In this document: in pieces, positions 1-8,294 of the stretch
Layout: each line of letters begins with the position of its first letter
Position numbering within the stretch: the stretch's first letter is position 1
Source: UBA11986 sp963734955
GTDB taxonomy: Bacteria > Bacteroidota > Ignavibacteria > UBA10030 > UBA6906
DNA: 64,000 nucleotides
Assembly (NCBI GenBank): GCA_963734955.1
Contig: CAVTJO010000007.1
Span: 124,001 to 188,000, forward strand
Direction: 5' to 3'
The notes under the pieces: model-generated
What the model was told of the DNA's origin: nothing
Seen by the model: only the letters and a program-made list of their open reading frames with translations
The model's database searches: none
Position numbers and translations under genes: made by a program

Positions 1-2
1 CC

Positions 3-1448
3 GATCGGAATAACTTCTGGATGCACACAGAATATGCGGAGAGTCCGTCGAGTACCTGGGGGGTGTATATCCAGAGCATGAGGCTTGTTCCGTATACCGG
101 TGCACGGTATGCTTCAAGTGTCAACGCGATCGACTTTGGAAACGTCGAGGCCGGATTCATCAGTGATACGGCGGCTATCAGCGTGTACAATCTGGGATCG
201 TCAACTCTCACCGTCTCATCGATAACACGGGCACAGTCGGTCTACACACTCTTGAATCTGCCATCGCTGCCTGCGAACATCGCCACGTTTGATTCCATCC
301 GGTTCAAGGTTGTGTTTGCACCGGCGGTGCACGGCACAGTAAACGATACAATCACCATTGCAAGCAACGATGGCTCAACACCATCAGCAAAAATTGCCTT
401 GCGTGGCAGAGGTATTGTCGTGGGACAGGCACAGGCTGGCGTGATGTACGCGGCCTCTGCGTTGGCTGGATCGACGCCGAGCCAGATGTATACCATTAAC
501 ACCACCACAGGGGCTGCAACACTCGTCGGTCAAACCGGCGTGAATGAGATTGACGGACTTGCCATCCGCCCATCAACAAATGAGTTGTTTGGTGTGTTTG
601 CAAATTCGAATGGGTCGACACTGTACCGGATGAGCAGCCAGCATGGGGATGCGCTGTTCGCACGCGATATTGGTATTCCAAACCTGCGCGCAATTACGTT
701 CAGCCTCACGGGCGACACTCTCTATGCCGGCACAACAAACGGTCGCCTGTATCGACTCAACGTGGCGACCGGCGACACCATCTACATCGGGACGGCAAGT
801 AGCAAGCTCTATTCAGGCTTTGCAATCAGCCCGACGAGCGGACTCCTCTGGGCTTCGGTACGTCCGCCGCTTTCCGGCCGCGACAGTATTTATACTCTGA
901 ACAGAGCCACCGGCGCCACCACCGGGATTGGCAGAACCGGGCTCAACCTTATTACACCCTACATTGCCTTCAATCCGCAGGGAAATCTGTTTGCCCTTAT
1001 CGGCAGTGGGGCACAGACAAACAGCCTGTACTCCCTTGACACCCTGACGGCGTCCTCGACGCTCATTGGTTCAACAGGAGTAACGGGCATCCAGGCGATT
1101 GCGATGAGGACGAACGGCGTCTCGGGGGTCAAGGAGAATCCTCCTCCGGGAATCCCCACGACATTCGAGCTCAACCAGAATTACCCCAATCCATTCAATC
1201 CGACAACTCAGATACAATACGGGTTGCCTGCCCAGAGTCAGGTGAGAGTGACCATCTACAACATCGTGGGTCAGGAAGTCGCACGTCTGTTCGACGGGGT
1301 CCAGTCTGCAGGGTACCACAGTGTAACATGGAATGGCTCAACCACTGAAGGAATACCTGCAGCGAGCGGCGTGTATCTGTACAAACTCGAGGCAACGGGA
1401 GAAAAGAATTCCTTCGTCGAGACAAAGAAAATGTTGCTGCTAAAATAA
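3..1448 (+). CDS. T9SS-exported beta-propeller-like surface protein (5' end missing)
   Basis: The reading frame is open to the left window edge, so the ATG at 21 is probably internal and the real start lies upstream. The first part visible (about 30-130 residues from the edge) reads like a choice-of-anchor D / ASH-type beta domain with the motif FGNVEAG. It is followed by about 230 residues of repeated short strands (patterns such as LYRLNVATGD, MYTINTTTGA, IYTLNRATGA) typical of a DUF4394- or PQQ-like beta-propeller. The last ~85 residues are a T9SS type A sorting domain (NYPNPFNPTTQIQYGLP, VGQEVARL, ending TKKMLLLK). Such proteins cross the outer membrane by the type IX system and stay at the cell surface or are released. 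The binding target is unknown. A terminator follows 54 bases after the stop. Confidence 0.85.
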   Translation, partial: DRNNFWMHTEYAESPSSTWGVYIQSMRLVPYTGARYASSVNAIDFGNVEAGFISDTAAISVYNLGSSTLTVSSITRAQSVYTLLNLPSLPANIATFDSIRFKVVFAPAVHGTVNDTITIASNDGSTPSAKIALRGRGIVVGQAQAGVMYAASALAGSTPSQMYTINTTTGAATLVGQTGVNEIDGLAIRPSTNELFGVFANSNGSTLYRMSSQHGDALFARDIGIPNLRAITFSLTGDTLYAGTTNGRLYRLNVATGDTIYIGTASSKLYSGFAISPTSGLLWASVRPPLSGRDSIYTLNRATGATTGIGRTGLNLITPYIAFNPQGNLFALIGSGAQTNSLYSLDTLTASSTLIGSTGVTGIQAIAMRTNGVSGVKENPPPGIPTTFELNQNYPNPFNPTTQIQYGLPAQSQVRVTIYNIVGQEVARLFDGVQSAGYHSVTWNGSTTEGIPAASGVYLYKLEATGEKNSFVETKKMLLLK

Positions 1449-1501
1449 CAGCTGGTCACTTCATGGGACACACCAAATGTGTTCCATCCTCATAACCTAC
1501 G

Positions 1502-1532
1502 ACGGGGACGCAATGTCCCCGTTTGTGTTCTT
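1502..1532 (+). terminator. rho-independent terminator after the T9SS gene
   Basis: Perfect 8-bp stem (1502-1509 with 1515-1522, ACGGGGAC/GTCCCCGT), 5-base loop, followed by the T-rich tract TTGTGTTCTT. It lies between the T9SS gene and the next small gene on the same strand. Confidence 0.7.
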
Positions 1533-1582
1533 CAATGGACGATGCATCAGTGGATAAAGGGACTCTTCAATTGTGCTTCCTC

Positions 1583-1602
1583 TCGTGACAATTCGTGACA
1601 AT
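1583..1602 (+). repeat. perfect 10-base tandem direct repeat upstream of a small secreted-protein gene
   Basis: The unit TCGTGACAAT occurs twice head to tail, about 105 bases before the start at 1707. It could be an operator-like site or chance; nothing else supports a function. Confidence 0.35.
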
Positions 1603-1706
1603 TGTTTACGGTAAGAGAGCAACTCGCCCGAAGACCCTCCGTATCATCAGGCAGATCACCTGAGAACCACCAACCACCACCAACGAAGCCCTGAAGGGAG
1701 AATGTC

Positions 1707-2132
1707 ATGAGAACCTATGCCGCAGTTGTCGCAATGATGATGCTCGCAGCCGCCGTGAGCGCGCAGACCACTAACGTGAAGTACTTCGCGGATGAATCGC
1801 TCTACGGATCACTCAATGTCACCCGTGCAGAACGGGGCTACCTTACCTGCCTGAACATAGGCAATGATGGTGTCGTCGAGTCCGCCCTTGCCCAGATCGC
1901 GATGATGAAACTCATGAAGGCCACAGATGGCAGCGAAGCGATGCGGACGAAGGTGGCGGCAATTGCCCGGACGGCAGCATCGCAAGAGCTCCGGTACAAG
2001 GCATTCCTGACCAAGACTGTGCTTGAGGATCCAGGGATGTTCGACACCATAGCAAGGACCGGCTATGAAAGTGCTGATGAGCTTTTCGGTGCCATCGCAA
2101 GCAGAATGAGCGAATACTACGCGGCGAGATGA
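1707..2132 (+). CDS. small secreted alpha-helical protein of unknown function
   Basis: 141 residues. The N-terminus (MRTYAAVVAMMMLAAAVSAQ) is a clear signal peptide with an AQ-type cleavage site near residue 20. The remainder looks all-helical, with HEAT-like alternation of hydrophobic positions, and contains no cysteine-based or catalytic motif that I recognise. The start is set by a good ribosome site (GAAGGGAG, 7 bases before ATG). The layout (signal peptide, then an aromatic-G-x-x-V-T/D-x-x-E-R stretch, then short helices) resembles the protein at 7711-8187, so the two may be distant paralogues; this comparison was by eye. It is a single-gene unit flanked by terminators on both sides. Confidence 0.6.
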   Translation: MRTYAAVVAMMMLAAAVSAQTTNVKYFADESLYGSLNVTRAERGYLTCLNIGNDGVVESALAQIAMMKLMKATDGSEAMRTKVAAIARTAASQELRYKAFLTKTVLEDPGMFDTIARTGYESADELFGAIASRMSEYYAAR

Positions 2133-2157
2133 GAGGAACTCCAACGAGGTGAGCATG

Positions 2158-2181
2158 CCCGGCGAATGCCGGGTTTTTTTT
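2158..2181 (+). terminator. rho-independent terminator
   Basis: CCCGGC-GAAT-GCCGGG stem-loop (2158-2173) directly followed by eight T residues. It closes the gene at 1707-2132. Confidence 0.85.
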
Positions 2182-2221
2182 GCAGTCGGGCGGCAATGTG
2201 TGGCTGTAACCCGTGTTGTAC

Positions 2222-2250
2222 TTGACATCATCCACACCTTACTCTATATT
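2222..2250 (+). promoter_or_regulatory. sigma-70-like promoter for the glycosyltransferase gene
   Basis: A perfect -35 TTGACA (2222-2227), a 17-base spacer and TATATT (2245-2250) lie 33 bases before the ATG at 2283. The preceding gene is cut off by a terminator, so this is the natural start of the 2283-4660 run. Confidence 0.7.
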
Positions 2251-2282
2251 CTTGGCACACTGTCATTCAGGTACATCCGTTG

Positions 2283-3407
2283 ATGTCTGCTTCAATTGCC
2301 ATTTTCAGCGTGTCTGCTGGAACGGGCCACGTGCGTGCAGCCGAAGCCCTGAGGGCAACTGCCGAGAAGGTCTTTCCCCAATTCCGAGTCGTCCATATTG
2401 ACCTGATGACCCTGGTGTCGCCGCTCTTCAAGCGGTTGTACGCTGATTCCTATTTGCCTCTTGTTGAACGTCATCCGGCGTTGTGGGGATATCTCTATAC
2501 CCGGGCCGATAAGCGCAAGCTGGATTCGGGTCTGGATAGATTCCGGGTCTCGATGGAGCGGTTGAATCTCCAGAAGTTCAAGGATACAATCGACGATCTC
2601 CGTCCGGACGCCGTCATCTGCACACACTTCCTCCCGGCGGAGTTGTTTTCACGTTGGAAGAGGAGAAGGAAATTTACGCGGCCCGTCTGGGTGGCAATTA
2701 CGGATTTTGATGTGCACATGTTGTGGGTGCACCGGCACATGTCCGGTTACTGCACAGCAAACGAAGAGGTTGCGTGGAGGCTCCGCGACCGCGGCATAGG
2801 AGGAGATGCGATTCACGTGACCGGAATTCCCATCATGCCGTCATTTACGGAGCGACTCTCCCGGCAGGAGTGCGCGCAGGAACTTGGTATCGATCCGGAC
2901 AAGCCCACGTTCCTTCTGATGTCCGGTGGTGCGGGGATGGGCGGAGCCATGAGATTGGCCCGCAGAATCATGAGCATCGATGCAGATTTCCAGTTGATGG
3001 CACTGGCAGGGAAGAACGCAAGGCTGCTTTCCGAGATGCAGAAACTTTCCAGAGAGTATCCGAGGCGGATGTTCCCCATGGGATATACAACCACGATAGA
3101 GCGGGTGATGGCGGCCAGCGATCTCGCGATTACGAAGTCCGGTGGCCTGACGACGGCTGAATGCCTTGCCGTGGGATTGCCGATGCTGGTTGTTTTTCCG
3201 ATTCCGGGACAGGAGGAGCGCAACGCGGATTTTCTGCTGGAACAAGGAGCGGCCCTGAAAGCATACGACGATGCAGGCCTTGAATTCCGCGTCAAAGCCT
3301 TGCTGGGCGACAGGGGCAAGCTCATCGCCATGCGCCAGAACGCTTCCCGACTCGGGAAGCCAAATGCAGCGGAGCGAATATTGACGTTGGTGGGGAACAG
3401 TATTTGA
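2283..3407 (+). CDS. MGDG synthase / processive diacylglycerol glycosyltransferase-like protein
   Basis: 374 residues, a two-domain GT-B enzyme of the GT28 MGDG-synthase/UgtP type. The N-terminus begins with a strand followed by SVSAGTGHVRAAEAL, the conserved G-x-G-H glycine loop. The second domain has a GGAGMGG turn near residue 215 and the nucleotide-sugar binding region TKSGGLTTAEC near 285, then PGQEERNADFL. Family members move hexose from a UDP-sugar to diacylglycerol at the inner membrane; the exact lipid product is inferred, and other GT28 acceptors are possible. The ATG at 2283 is preferred over the TTG one codon before it. The ribosome site is weak, but a strong promoter lies just upstream. 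The DUF3108 gene follows after 45 bases. Confidence 0.8.
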   Translation: MSASIAIFSVSAGTGHVRAAEALRATAEKVFPQFRVVHIDLMTLVSPLFKRLYADSYLPLVERHPALWGYLYTRADKRKLDSGLDRFRVSMERLNLQKFKDTIDDLRPDAVICTHFLPAELFSRWKRRRKFTRPVWVAITDFDVHMLWVHRHMSGYCTANEEVAWRLRDRGIGGDAIHVTGIPIMPSFTERLSRQECAQELGIDPDKPTFLLMSGGAGMGGAMRLARRIMSIDADFQLMALAGKNARLLSEMQKLSREYPRRMFPMGYTTTIERVMAASDLAITKSGGLTTAECLAVGLPMLVVFPIPGQEERNADFLLEQGAALKAYDDAGLEFRVKALLGDRGKLIAMRQNASRLGKPNAAERILTLVGNSI

Positions 3408-3452
3408 ATCACGAATGGCATCAGACCTGCCACTCAATCCGGAAATTGATTT

Positions 3453-4262
3453 GTGAAGCATAACCTTCTGCTGGGCGGTCTTATCCTGGCTTGCGCGGGG
3501 CTCCCCCTCGTCTCTGCGACATTGTTAACCGGCGATGGTTCTCCCGCAGCGCCGTTGCCATCTGTCTATGTCAACGACGAGGATCTTGTTTATGAAGTGA
3601 GCTGGACGTTTTTCAAACTCGGCACTGTTCACATCAAAACGCTTGGCTCCCTCAAGGCGATCGCCCACATCGATTCGTACGAAGGGCTGCCATTTGTGGA
3701 TCTCCATTCCGTGAACTTTACCCAGATGGACTCTTCGTTCTATTGCAGAAGTGGTTATGCAATCGACAAGGACGATCATGGCTGGAAAGGGTTGAGCTAC
3801 ATCGCGAACCCTACGACCGGAAAAGTCGCCGTGGAAGGTCTCTCCCAGGAAGAACCAGCCTTACCGCCATACCAGCGGGATCCGATGGATTCGCTGCAGC
3901 CTGGCACGCGTTCGTTTGTTGATGGTCTGTCAATCGGTTACTTCCCTCGTTTGCTTGTTCACTCGACTCGAACCGTCAACGTTACCACCCTTCTCAAAGG
4001 GAAGGTCGGCACGACGACATTCTACTTTACAAACAATAGAACCACCGAAAGCATTGACGCGCTCGACGATCCGGTTCGCGTGATTGAAGTGGAGGGGACA
4101 ACCAACTCCGTTGGAGTATTCGGAATGACCGGGGACTTTACCGGATGGTTCAGCGACGACGCATCAGCAGTGCCAATCAAAGGGAAGCTCAAGGTTCTGC
4201 TGGGAAATGTGACTATTGAACTCATCCGCTGGAACCGCAAGGGCTGGCAACCTCCACAGTAA
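3453..4262 (+). CDS. DUF3108-domain secreted/periplasmic protein
   Basis: 269 residues from a GTG start. The N-terminus is a signal peptide (KHNLLLGGLILACAGLPLVSA). The mature region has the typical DUF3108 opening (DEDLVYEVSWTFFKLGTV) and beta-rich remainder; the family is outer-membrane or periplasmic and of unsettled function. Cys15 lies inside the hydrophobic core but the context ACAG is not a strong lipobox. It sits 45 bases after a lipid glycosyltransferase on the same strand, so an envelope role is plausible. No catalytic motif is visible. Confidence 0.72.
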   Translation: MKHNLLLGGLILACAGLPLVSATLLTGDGSPAAPLPSVYVNDEDLVYEVSWTFFKLGTVHIKTLGSLKAIAHIDSYEGLPFVDLHSVNFTQMDSSFYCRSGYAIDKDDHGWKGLSYIANPTTGKVAVEGLSQEEPALPPYQRDPMDSLQPGTRSFVDGLSIGYFPRLLVHSTRTVNVTTLLKGKVGTTTFYFTNNRTTESIDALDDPVRVIEVEGTTNSVGVFGMTGDFTGWFSDDASAVPIKGKLKVLLGNVTIELIRWNRKGWQPPQ

Positions 4263-4348
4263 TTGCTCATCCACGGGTTGCATCTCCCGGTTCAATATCG
4301 TACTTTTCTCCCGCAGGGAGGTCGTCAACCACAACTGAAGGAGAGCGA

Positions 4349-4660
4349 ATGTCACGGATGGGAATTGTGATGATGTCGACTGTGGGTTGCTGCATTCTCG
4401 TTGCGGCACACGTGCAGGCTCAGGCCAGCAAACAGCTCGATGAGCGGGCAAAGAAGGTGGCAACATCTCAAGATCAGAGTTGGAAACAGGTGGATGAGAT
4501 CAACAACGAAAGCGACAAGACCAGGGGGCGACTCCAGCAGTCAAGGCAGGGTGTTACGCAATCTCCCTCGAAATCCGGCTACAGTGTGAAAAAGACAACC
4601 GTCGGCAACCGCAGCGCGTACAAGAAACATCCCGCACCAAAGAAGAAGGGAAAGAAGTAG
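4349..4660 (+). CDS. small secreted basic protein of unknown function
   Basis: 103 residues with a signal peptide ending in AQA (about residue 25). The mature part is short, hydrophilic and lysine-rich, finishing in a run of Lys and Pro (HPAPKKKGKK). No known domain is seen; a disordered, polyanion-binding or wall-associated role would fit the charge, but that is a guess. The start is supported by GAAGGAG 9 bases before the ATG. Confidence 0.55.
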   Translation: MSRMGIVMMSTVGCCILVAAHVQAQASKQLDERAKKVATSQDQSWKQVDEINNESDKTRGRLQQSRQGVTQSPSKSGYSVKKTTVGNRSAYKKHPAPKKKGKK

Positions 4661-4839
4661 CTTCGCCCAACGTTGAGATTCAGAAGAGCAATGATCGTGC
4701 TGTTGCAGGTTTCACTTTCTCTCCTGCGGCAGCACGGTTGTTGTTTCCGCTATTCGCATTCCGGGCACTCGTACGCCGCAACGGTTTTTGAGCCTCAACC
4801 ATCCAACCGGCTTTGGTGGAATCAAAACAAGGGACTTCG

Positions 4840-7446
4840 ATGAACCATCAGCGATGTGTAGTCTTGTTGTTATCTACAGTGATCTCGGTTTCCTCTTCAT
4901 CGCAACCGAACAATCCACACGCCAACCCGGAGGCGGTCATTGTTGAAGGTAATGCGCGCTTCACCGTTCTTACTCCACAACTCATACGGATGGAATGGAG
5001 TGACGATGGCGTGTTCGAAGATCACGCATCTCTCGTGTTCATTAACAGGAACCTGAACCCTCCGGCGTTTTCAGTCCGGCATGAGGGTGACTCTCTTGTT
5101 CTCCACACTGATGATCTTGAGCTTGTGTACAAAAAAGAGGCCGGCAAATTCACAAAGGCTAACCTGTGCGTGAGACTGAGCCTTGCCGGCAAACTCATCA
5201 CGTGGCATCCGGGCATGGAGGATACGGCCAATCTTGGCGGCACGATTCGGACGCTCGATGGTGTCAAGGCGCCGGTGCCGCTCGAGCCCGGGCTTCTCTC
5301 GCGTGACGGTTGGGTCGTTGTGGATGATTCCGAGCGCCCCCTCTTCGACACTACCGATTGGCCGTGGGTAATGCCGCGTAGGGGCGGAGAGCACCAGGAT
5401 CTGTATTTCTTCGGATATGGTCACGAGTACAAGAGGGCATTGTATGATTTCACAAGGGTTGCCGGGAAGATCCCAATGCCGCCTCGTTTTGCGTTCGGGT
5501 TGTGGTGGTCCCGCTACTGGGCATACACCGATCAGGAGCTGAAGGAACTGGTCCACGAGTTTGAGATCCACGAGGTGCCACTTGATGTGCTCGTGATCGA
5601 CATGGATTGGCATCAAACGTTCGACCTCCGCTGGGATACCGACAAACGCGATCAGGCCGGACAGAGACTTGGATGGACCGGTTATACGTGGAACCGCAAT
5701 TACTTCCCTGATCCTCCGGCATTTCTCGACTGGTGCGATACCAGGGGCCTTAAGACTCCTTTGAACGTCCATCCCGCGTCCGGGATACAACCACACGAAG
5801 AAGTTTATCCGGCTATGGCCCGGGCAATGGGGATTGACCCCGCGACACGGAAGTATGTGCCGTTCGACATTGTCGACAAGAAGTTTGCAGAGAATTACAT
5901 GAACATTGTGCTCCATCCGCTGGAGCAACAGGGAGTCGACTTCTGGTGGCTAGACTGGCAGCAATGGAGTTCAACGAAAATTCCCGGTGTTACGCCAACA
6001 TGGTGGCTGAACTACGTCTTCTTCACCGACATGGAACGCGAAGGGAAGGCGCGTCCGCTGTTGTTTCATCGATGGGGGGGACTGGGCAACCACCGGTATC
6101 AGATAGGCTTTTCGGGCGACGCGATCTCCAATTGGGACGTGCTGAAATTCGAAAGCTACTTTACGGCGACCGCGTCGAATGTTGGATTTGGATACTGGAG
6201 CCATGACATTGGAGGACATATTCCGGGTCCGGTATCGCCGGAGATGTACACGCGATGGATTCAGTTTGGATCGTTCAGCCCGATTCTTCGCACGCATACA
6301 ACAAAGAACCCACTGGCCGAACGCCGTATCTGGGGGTATCCCAACGAGTACTTCAATGTCATGCGGAATGCCATCCTTCTTCGATATTCACTGATCCCGT
6401 ATATCTATACAGAAGCGCGAAAGACATACGACAGTGGCGTCTCCATCTGTCGGCCGATGTACTACGACTATCCCGGGGAGCGCGAGGCATACGACTTCAA
6501 GGATCAATACATGTTCGGGGACGACATGCTTGTTGCGCCGATTGCCCAACCCATGGATAGCATGAGCATGCTTGTTCGGAGACGTCTCTGGCTTCCCAAA
6601 GGAGAGTGGTACGAGTGGTTCACCGGGACTCTTCTCAAAGGTCCTGCCATTCTCACCCGTTCGTTCGCACTTGACGAAGTCCCGGTGTACGTGAAGGCCG
6701 GTGCAGCAATCGCCATGCAACCACGAATGAAGAACTCCCATGAGAAACCTGTCGATCCCCTTATCGTTACGATCTTCCCGGGGGATCAGGGTGAAGGCGC
6801 GGTGTATGAGGATGAAGGCAACTCCAACGCATACCGGCACCACGCGGCGGAAATGACAACTGTAAAGCACCATTCATCTGCAAACAAGACGGTCAGAGAC
6901 ATCGAGATCGTTCCTGCCTCATCTCGAATCGATTCAGTGTCAGCCGCCCAGGCTCCGAAGCACCGTTCATACGAGATCAGGTTGCCGGGGACGTGGCCTC
7001 CAGAATCCGTTTCGGTGAACGGAAAGCGGATCGATTATCTCGCTTCAGGTGGTCCTGAGTCGTGGTGCTACGATGGGGAGAAGCTCACGACGGTGATTGC
7101 GACGCAGGAATTTCCCGCGGATCAGAGGGTTTCGATTACGGTGAATATATCACCTGAACAAGTAAGGGAGGATACGCTATTGAGTGGCGTGGCGGGAATG
7201 ATCGCAAAGCTTCGCAGGGTCATGCCGTTGATGAATGCAGCCTGGCCCGCGGATTGGTCCCCCGATATCCTTGTGAATGCCGCTCAAACAGGGAACCGTA
7301 TCAGTCTTCATCCAGAGACAGCGTTGCGTGAACTGGAACACTTGCGTTCTTCGATTCGTCAGGTTGTACAGGCAGTTGATTCATTGCATTGTGACCGGTC
7401 CATTATCAGGCGTGTGCATGCACACTGTGCAGATATTGGGAGGTGA
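4840..7446 (+). CDS. secreted glycoside hydrolase family 31 (alpha-glucosidase type)
   Basis: 868 residues from the ATG at 4840; the TTG at 4813 would add nine residues ahead of the signal peptide (MNHQRCVVLLLSTVISVSSS). The order is an N-terminal beta domain, a (beta/alpha)8 barrel and a C-terminal DUF5110-like beta domain (VYEDEGNSNAY). The family nucleophile is Asp372 in WWLDWQQWSS and the acid/base is Asp427 in GFSGDAISNWD. GH31 enzymes release sugars from alpha-glucosides, alpha-xylosides or related alpha-linked substrates with retention of configuration; the sequence alone does not fix the substrate. After the DUF5110 region the protein carries an extra ~100 residue helical tail. A SusA-like amylase lies 0.85 kb downstream on the other strand, suggesting shared use of alpha-glucans outside the cytoplasm. 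Confidence 0.88.
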   Translation: MNHQRCVVLLLSTVISVSSSSQPNNPHANPEAVIVEGNARFTVLTPQLIRMEWSDDGVFEDHASLVFINRNLNPPAFSVRHEGDSLVLHTDDLELVYKKEAGKFTKANLCVRLSLAGKLITWHPGMEDTANLGGTIRTLDGVKAPVPLEPGLLSRDGWVVVDDSERPLFDTTDWPWVMPRRGGEHQDLYFFGYGHEYKRALYDFTRVAGKIPMPPRFAFGLWWSRYWAYTDQELKELVHEFEIHEVPLDVLVIDMDWHQTFDLRWDTDKRDQAGQRLGWTGYTWNRNYFPDPPAFLDWCDTRGLKTPLNVHPASGIQPHEEVYPAMARAMGIDPATRKYVPFDIVDKKFAENYMNIVLHPLEQQGVDFWWLDWQQWSSTKIPGVTPTWWLNYVFFTDMEREGKARPLLFHRWGGLGNHRYQIGFSGDAISNWDVLKFESYFTATASNVGFGYWSHDIGGHIPGPVSPEMYTRWIQFGSFSPILRTHTTKNPLAERRIWGYPNEYFNVMRNAILLRYSLIPYIYTEARKTYDSGVSICRPMYYDYPGEREAYDFKDQYMFGDDMLVAPIAQPMDSMSMLVRRRLWLPKGEWYEWFTGTLLKGPAILTRSFALDEVPVYVKAGAAIAMQPRMKNSHEKPVDPLIVTIFPGDQGEGAVYEDEGNSNAYRHHAAEMTTVKHHSSANKTVRDIEIVPASSRIDSVSAAQAPKHRSYEIRLPGTWPPESVSVNGKRIDYLASGGPESWCYDGEKLTTVIATQEFPADQRVSITVNISPEQVREDTLLSGVAGMIAKLRRVMPLMNAAWPADWSPDILVNAAQTGNRISLHPETALRELEHLRSSIRQVVQAVDSLHCDRSIIRRVHAHCADIGR

Positions 7447-7533
7447 TGAGTTCGAAGAAACAGAATCCGTAGCAACCGGACATAAAGAAGTAGATCGTTC
7501 GGACCGTCAATTCTCAATAGGCTTGCCCCGCTG

Positions 7534-7569
7534 ACCAGCCCCGGATTCATATTTGGGGCTGGTTCTTTT
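7534..7569 (+). terminator. rho-independent terminator after the GH31 gene
   Basis: 9-bp perfect stem ACCAGCCCC (7534-7542) / GGGGCTGGT (7555-7563) with a 12-base loop, then TCTTTTT. The rest of the 264-base gap up to 7711 shows no gene. Confidence 0.8.
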
Positions 7570-7710
7570 TGACTCGTTGTTCACGTGATGAACTGTACCT
7601 GGTTTGTGATAAGGTGGTTCAGGGTTGTGTCAGGAGATGTCACTTCTTTTGCGCGGATGTCGTTCATAGTGATGGATTTCAGTCATTCATCACCTCAAAG
7701 GAGGAACACC

Positions 7711-8187
7711 ATGAAGCACTTTGCGAGACACCCATGGAGCAGTGTGGCACTCGGTATTGCGATGTTGGTTTGTACCTCGTCGGCCTTAAGTGCAAGGAAC
7801 CCTGACGATGTGTGGTTCAAAGGGGCCACAGTTGATGCCATCGAGAGGAGCCTGGCAATGGCGCTACGAACCCCATCCCCGGGAATGCAGGCTTCGGCAT
7901 CACAAATTGTCCGCGATCTGAAGACCCTGTTGCCCGACCAGGATTTCTCTCTCCTTATCATCCCGCTAATGGCCGTTGTGAAGAACGAAGATGCAGATGT
8001 GTCAGTGCGAATGGTCGCGGCACTTGCACTATACGATCTTCGATCGGCTAAGGGTGACTTCGCGATTGAGAGGGTAGGACGGTTTACTCACAACGACCGC
8101 TTGCGACACCTCTGCTCTTGGTTGAGCTACAACAGAACGCACGAACGTTCTTCAGCACTCAATATGACTCCGGTGCTCAGCCACTAA
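7711..8187 (+). CDS. small secreted HEAT-like helical protein of unknown function
   Basis: 158 residues. The start at 7711 is fixed by an excellent ribosome site (AAAGGAGGA, 6 bases before ATG) and by the signal peptide that begins there (MKHFARHPWSSVALG..., cleavage near ALSA). The mature protein contains HEAT/Armadillo-like helical pairs (ADVSVRMVAALALYDL) and ends after a short polar tail. No enzyme motif is present. It is similar in plan to the protein at 1707-2132. The body resembles small HEAT-repeat proteins, but the function is unknown. Confidence 0.6.
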   Translation: MKHFARHPWSSVALGIAMLVCTSSALSARNPDDVWFKGATVDAIERSLAMALRTPSPGMQASASQIVRDLKTLLPDQDFSLLIIPLMAVVKNEDADVSVRMVAALALYDLRSAKGDFAIERVGRFTHNDRLRHLCSWLSYNRTHERSSALNMTPVLSH

Positions 8188-8201
8188 GGGATGGTCACCC
8201 T

Positions 8202-8231
8202 TCAATGCCCGGCTGCTTCCCCGGGCATTGA
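8202..8231. terminator. perfect hairpin between convergent genes
   Basis: 11-bp perfect inverted repeat TCAATGCCCGG / CCGGGCATTGA with an 8-base loop, lying between the ends of the genes at 7711 (+) and 8295 (-). No T-run follows on either strand, so termination is inferred from position only. Confidence 0.45.
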
Positions 8232-8294
8232 GGTTCATGTTCGCAAAGTGCGGCATGCGGTTTCTTCTGTCGTGGAGAATGTGGAGGGCAACGT

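Noticed and set aside
2252..2268. TTGGCACAC upstream of the glycosyltransferase gene, considered as a sigma-54 -24 box
   Set aside because: The base pattern at the -12 position (CATTC) does not fit and a near-perfect sigma-70 promoter covers the same place.
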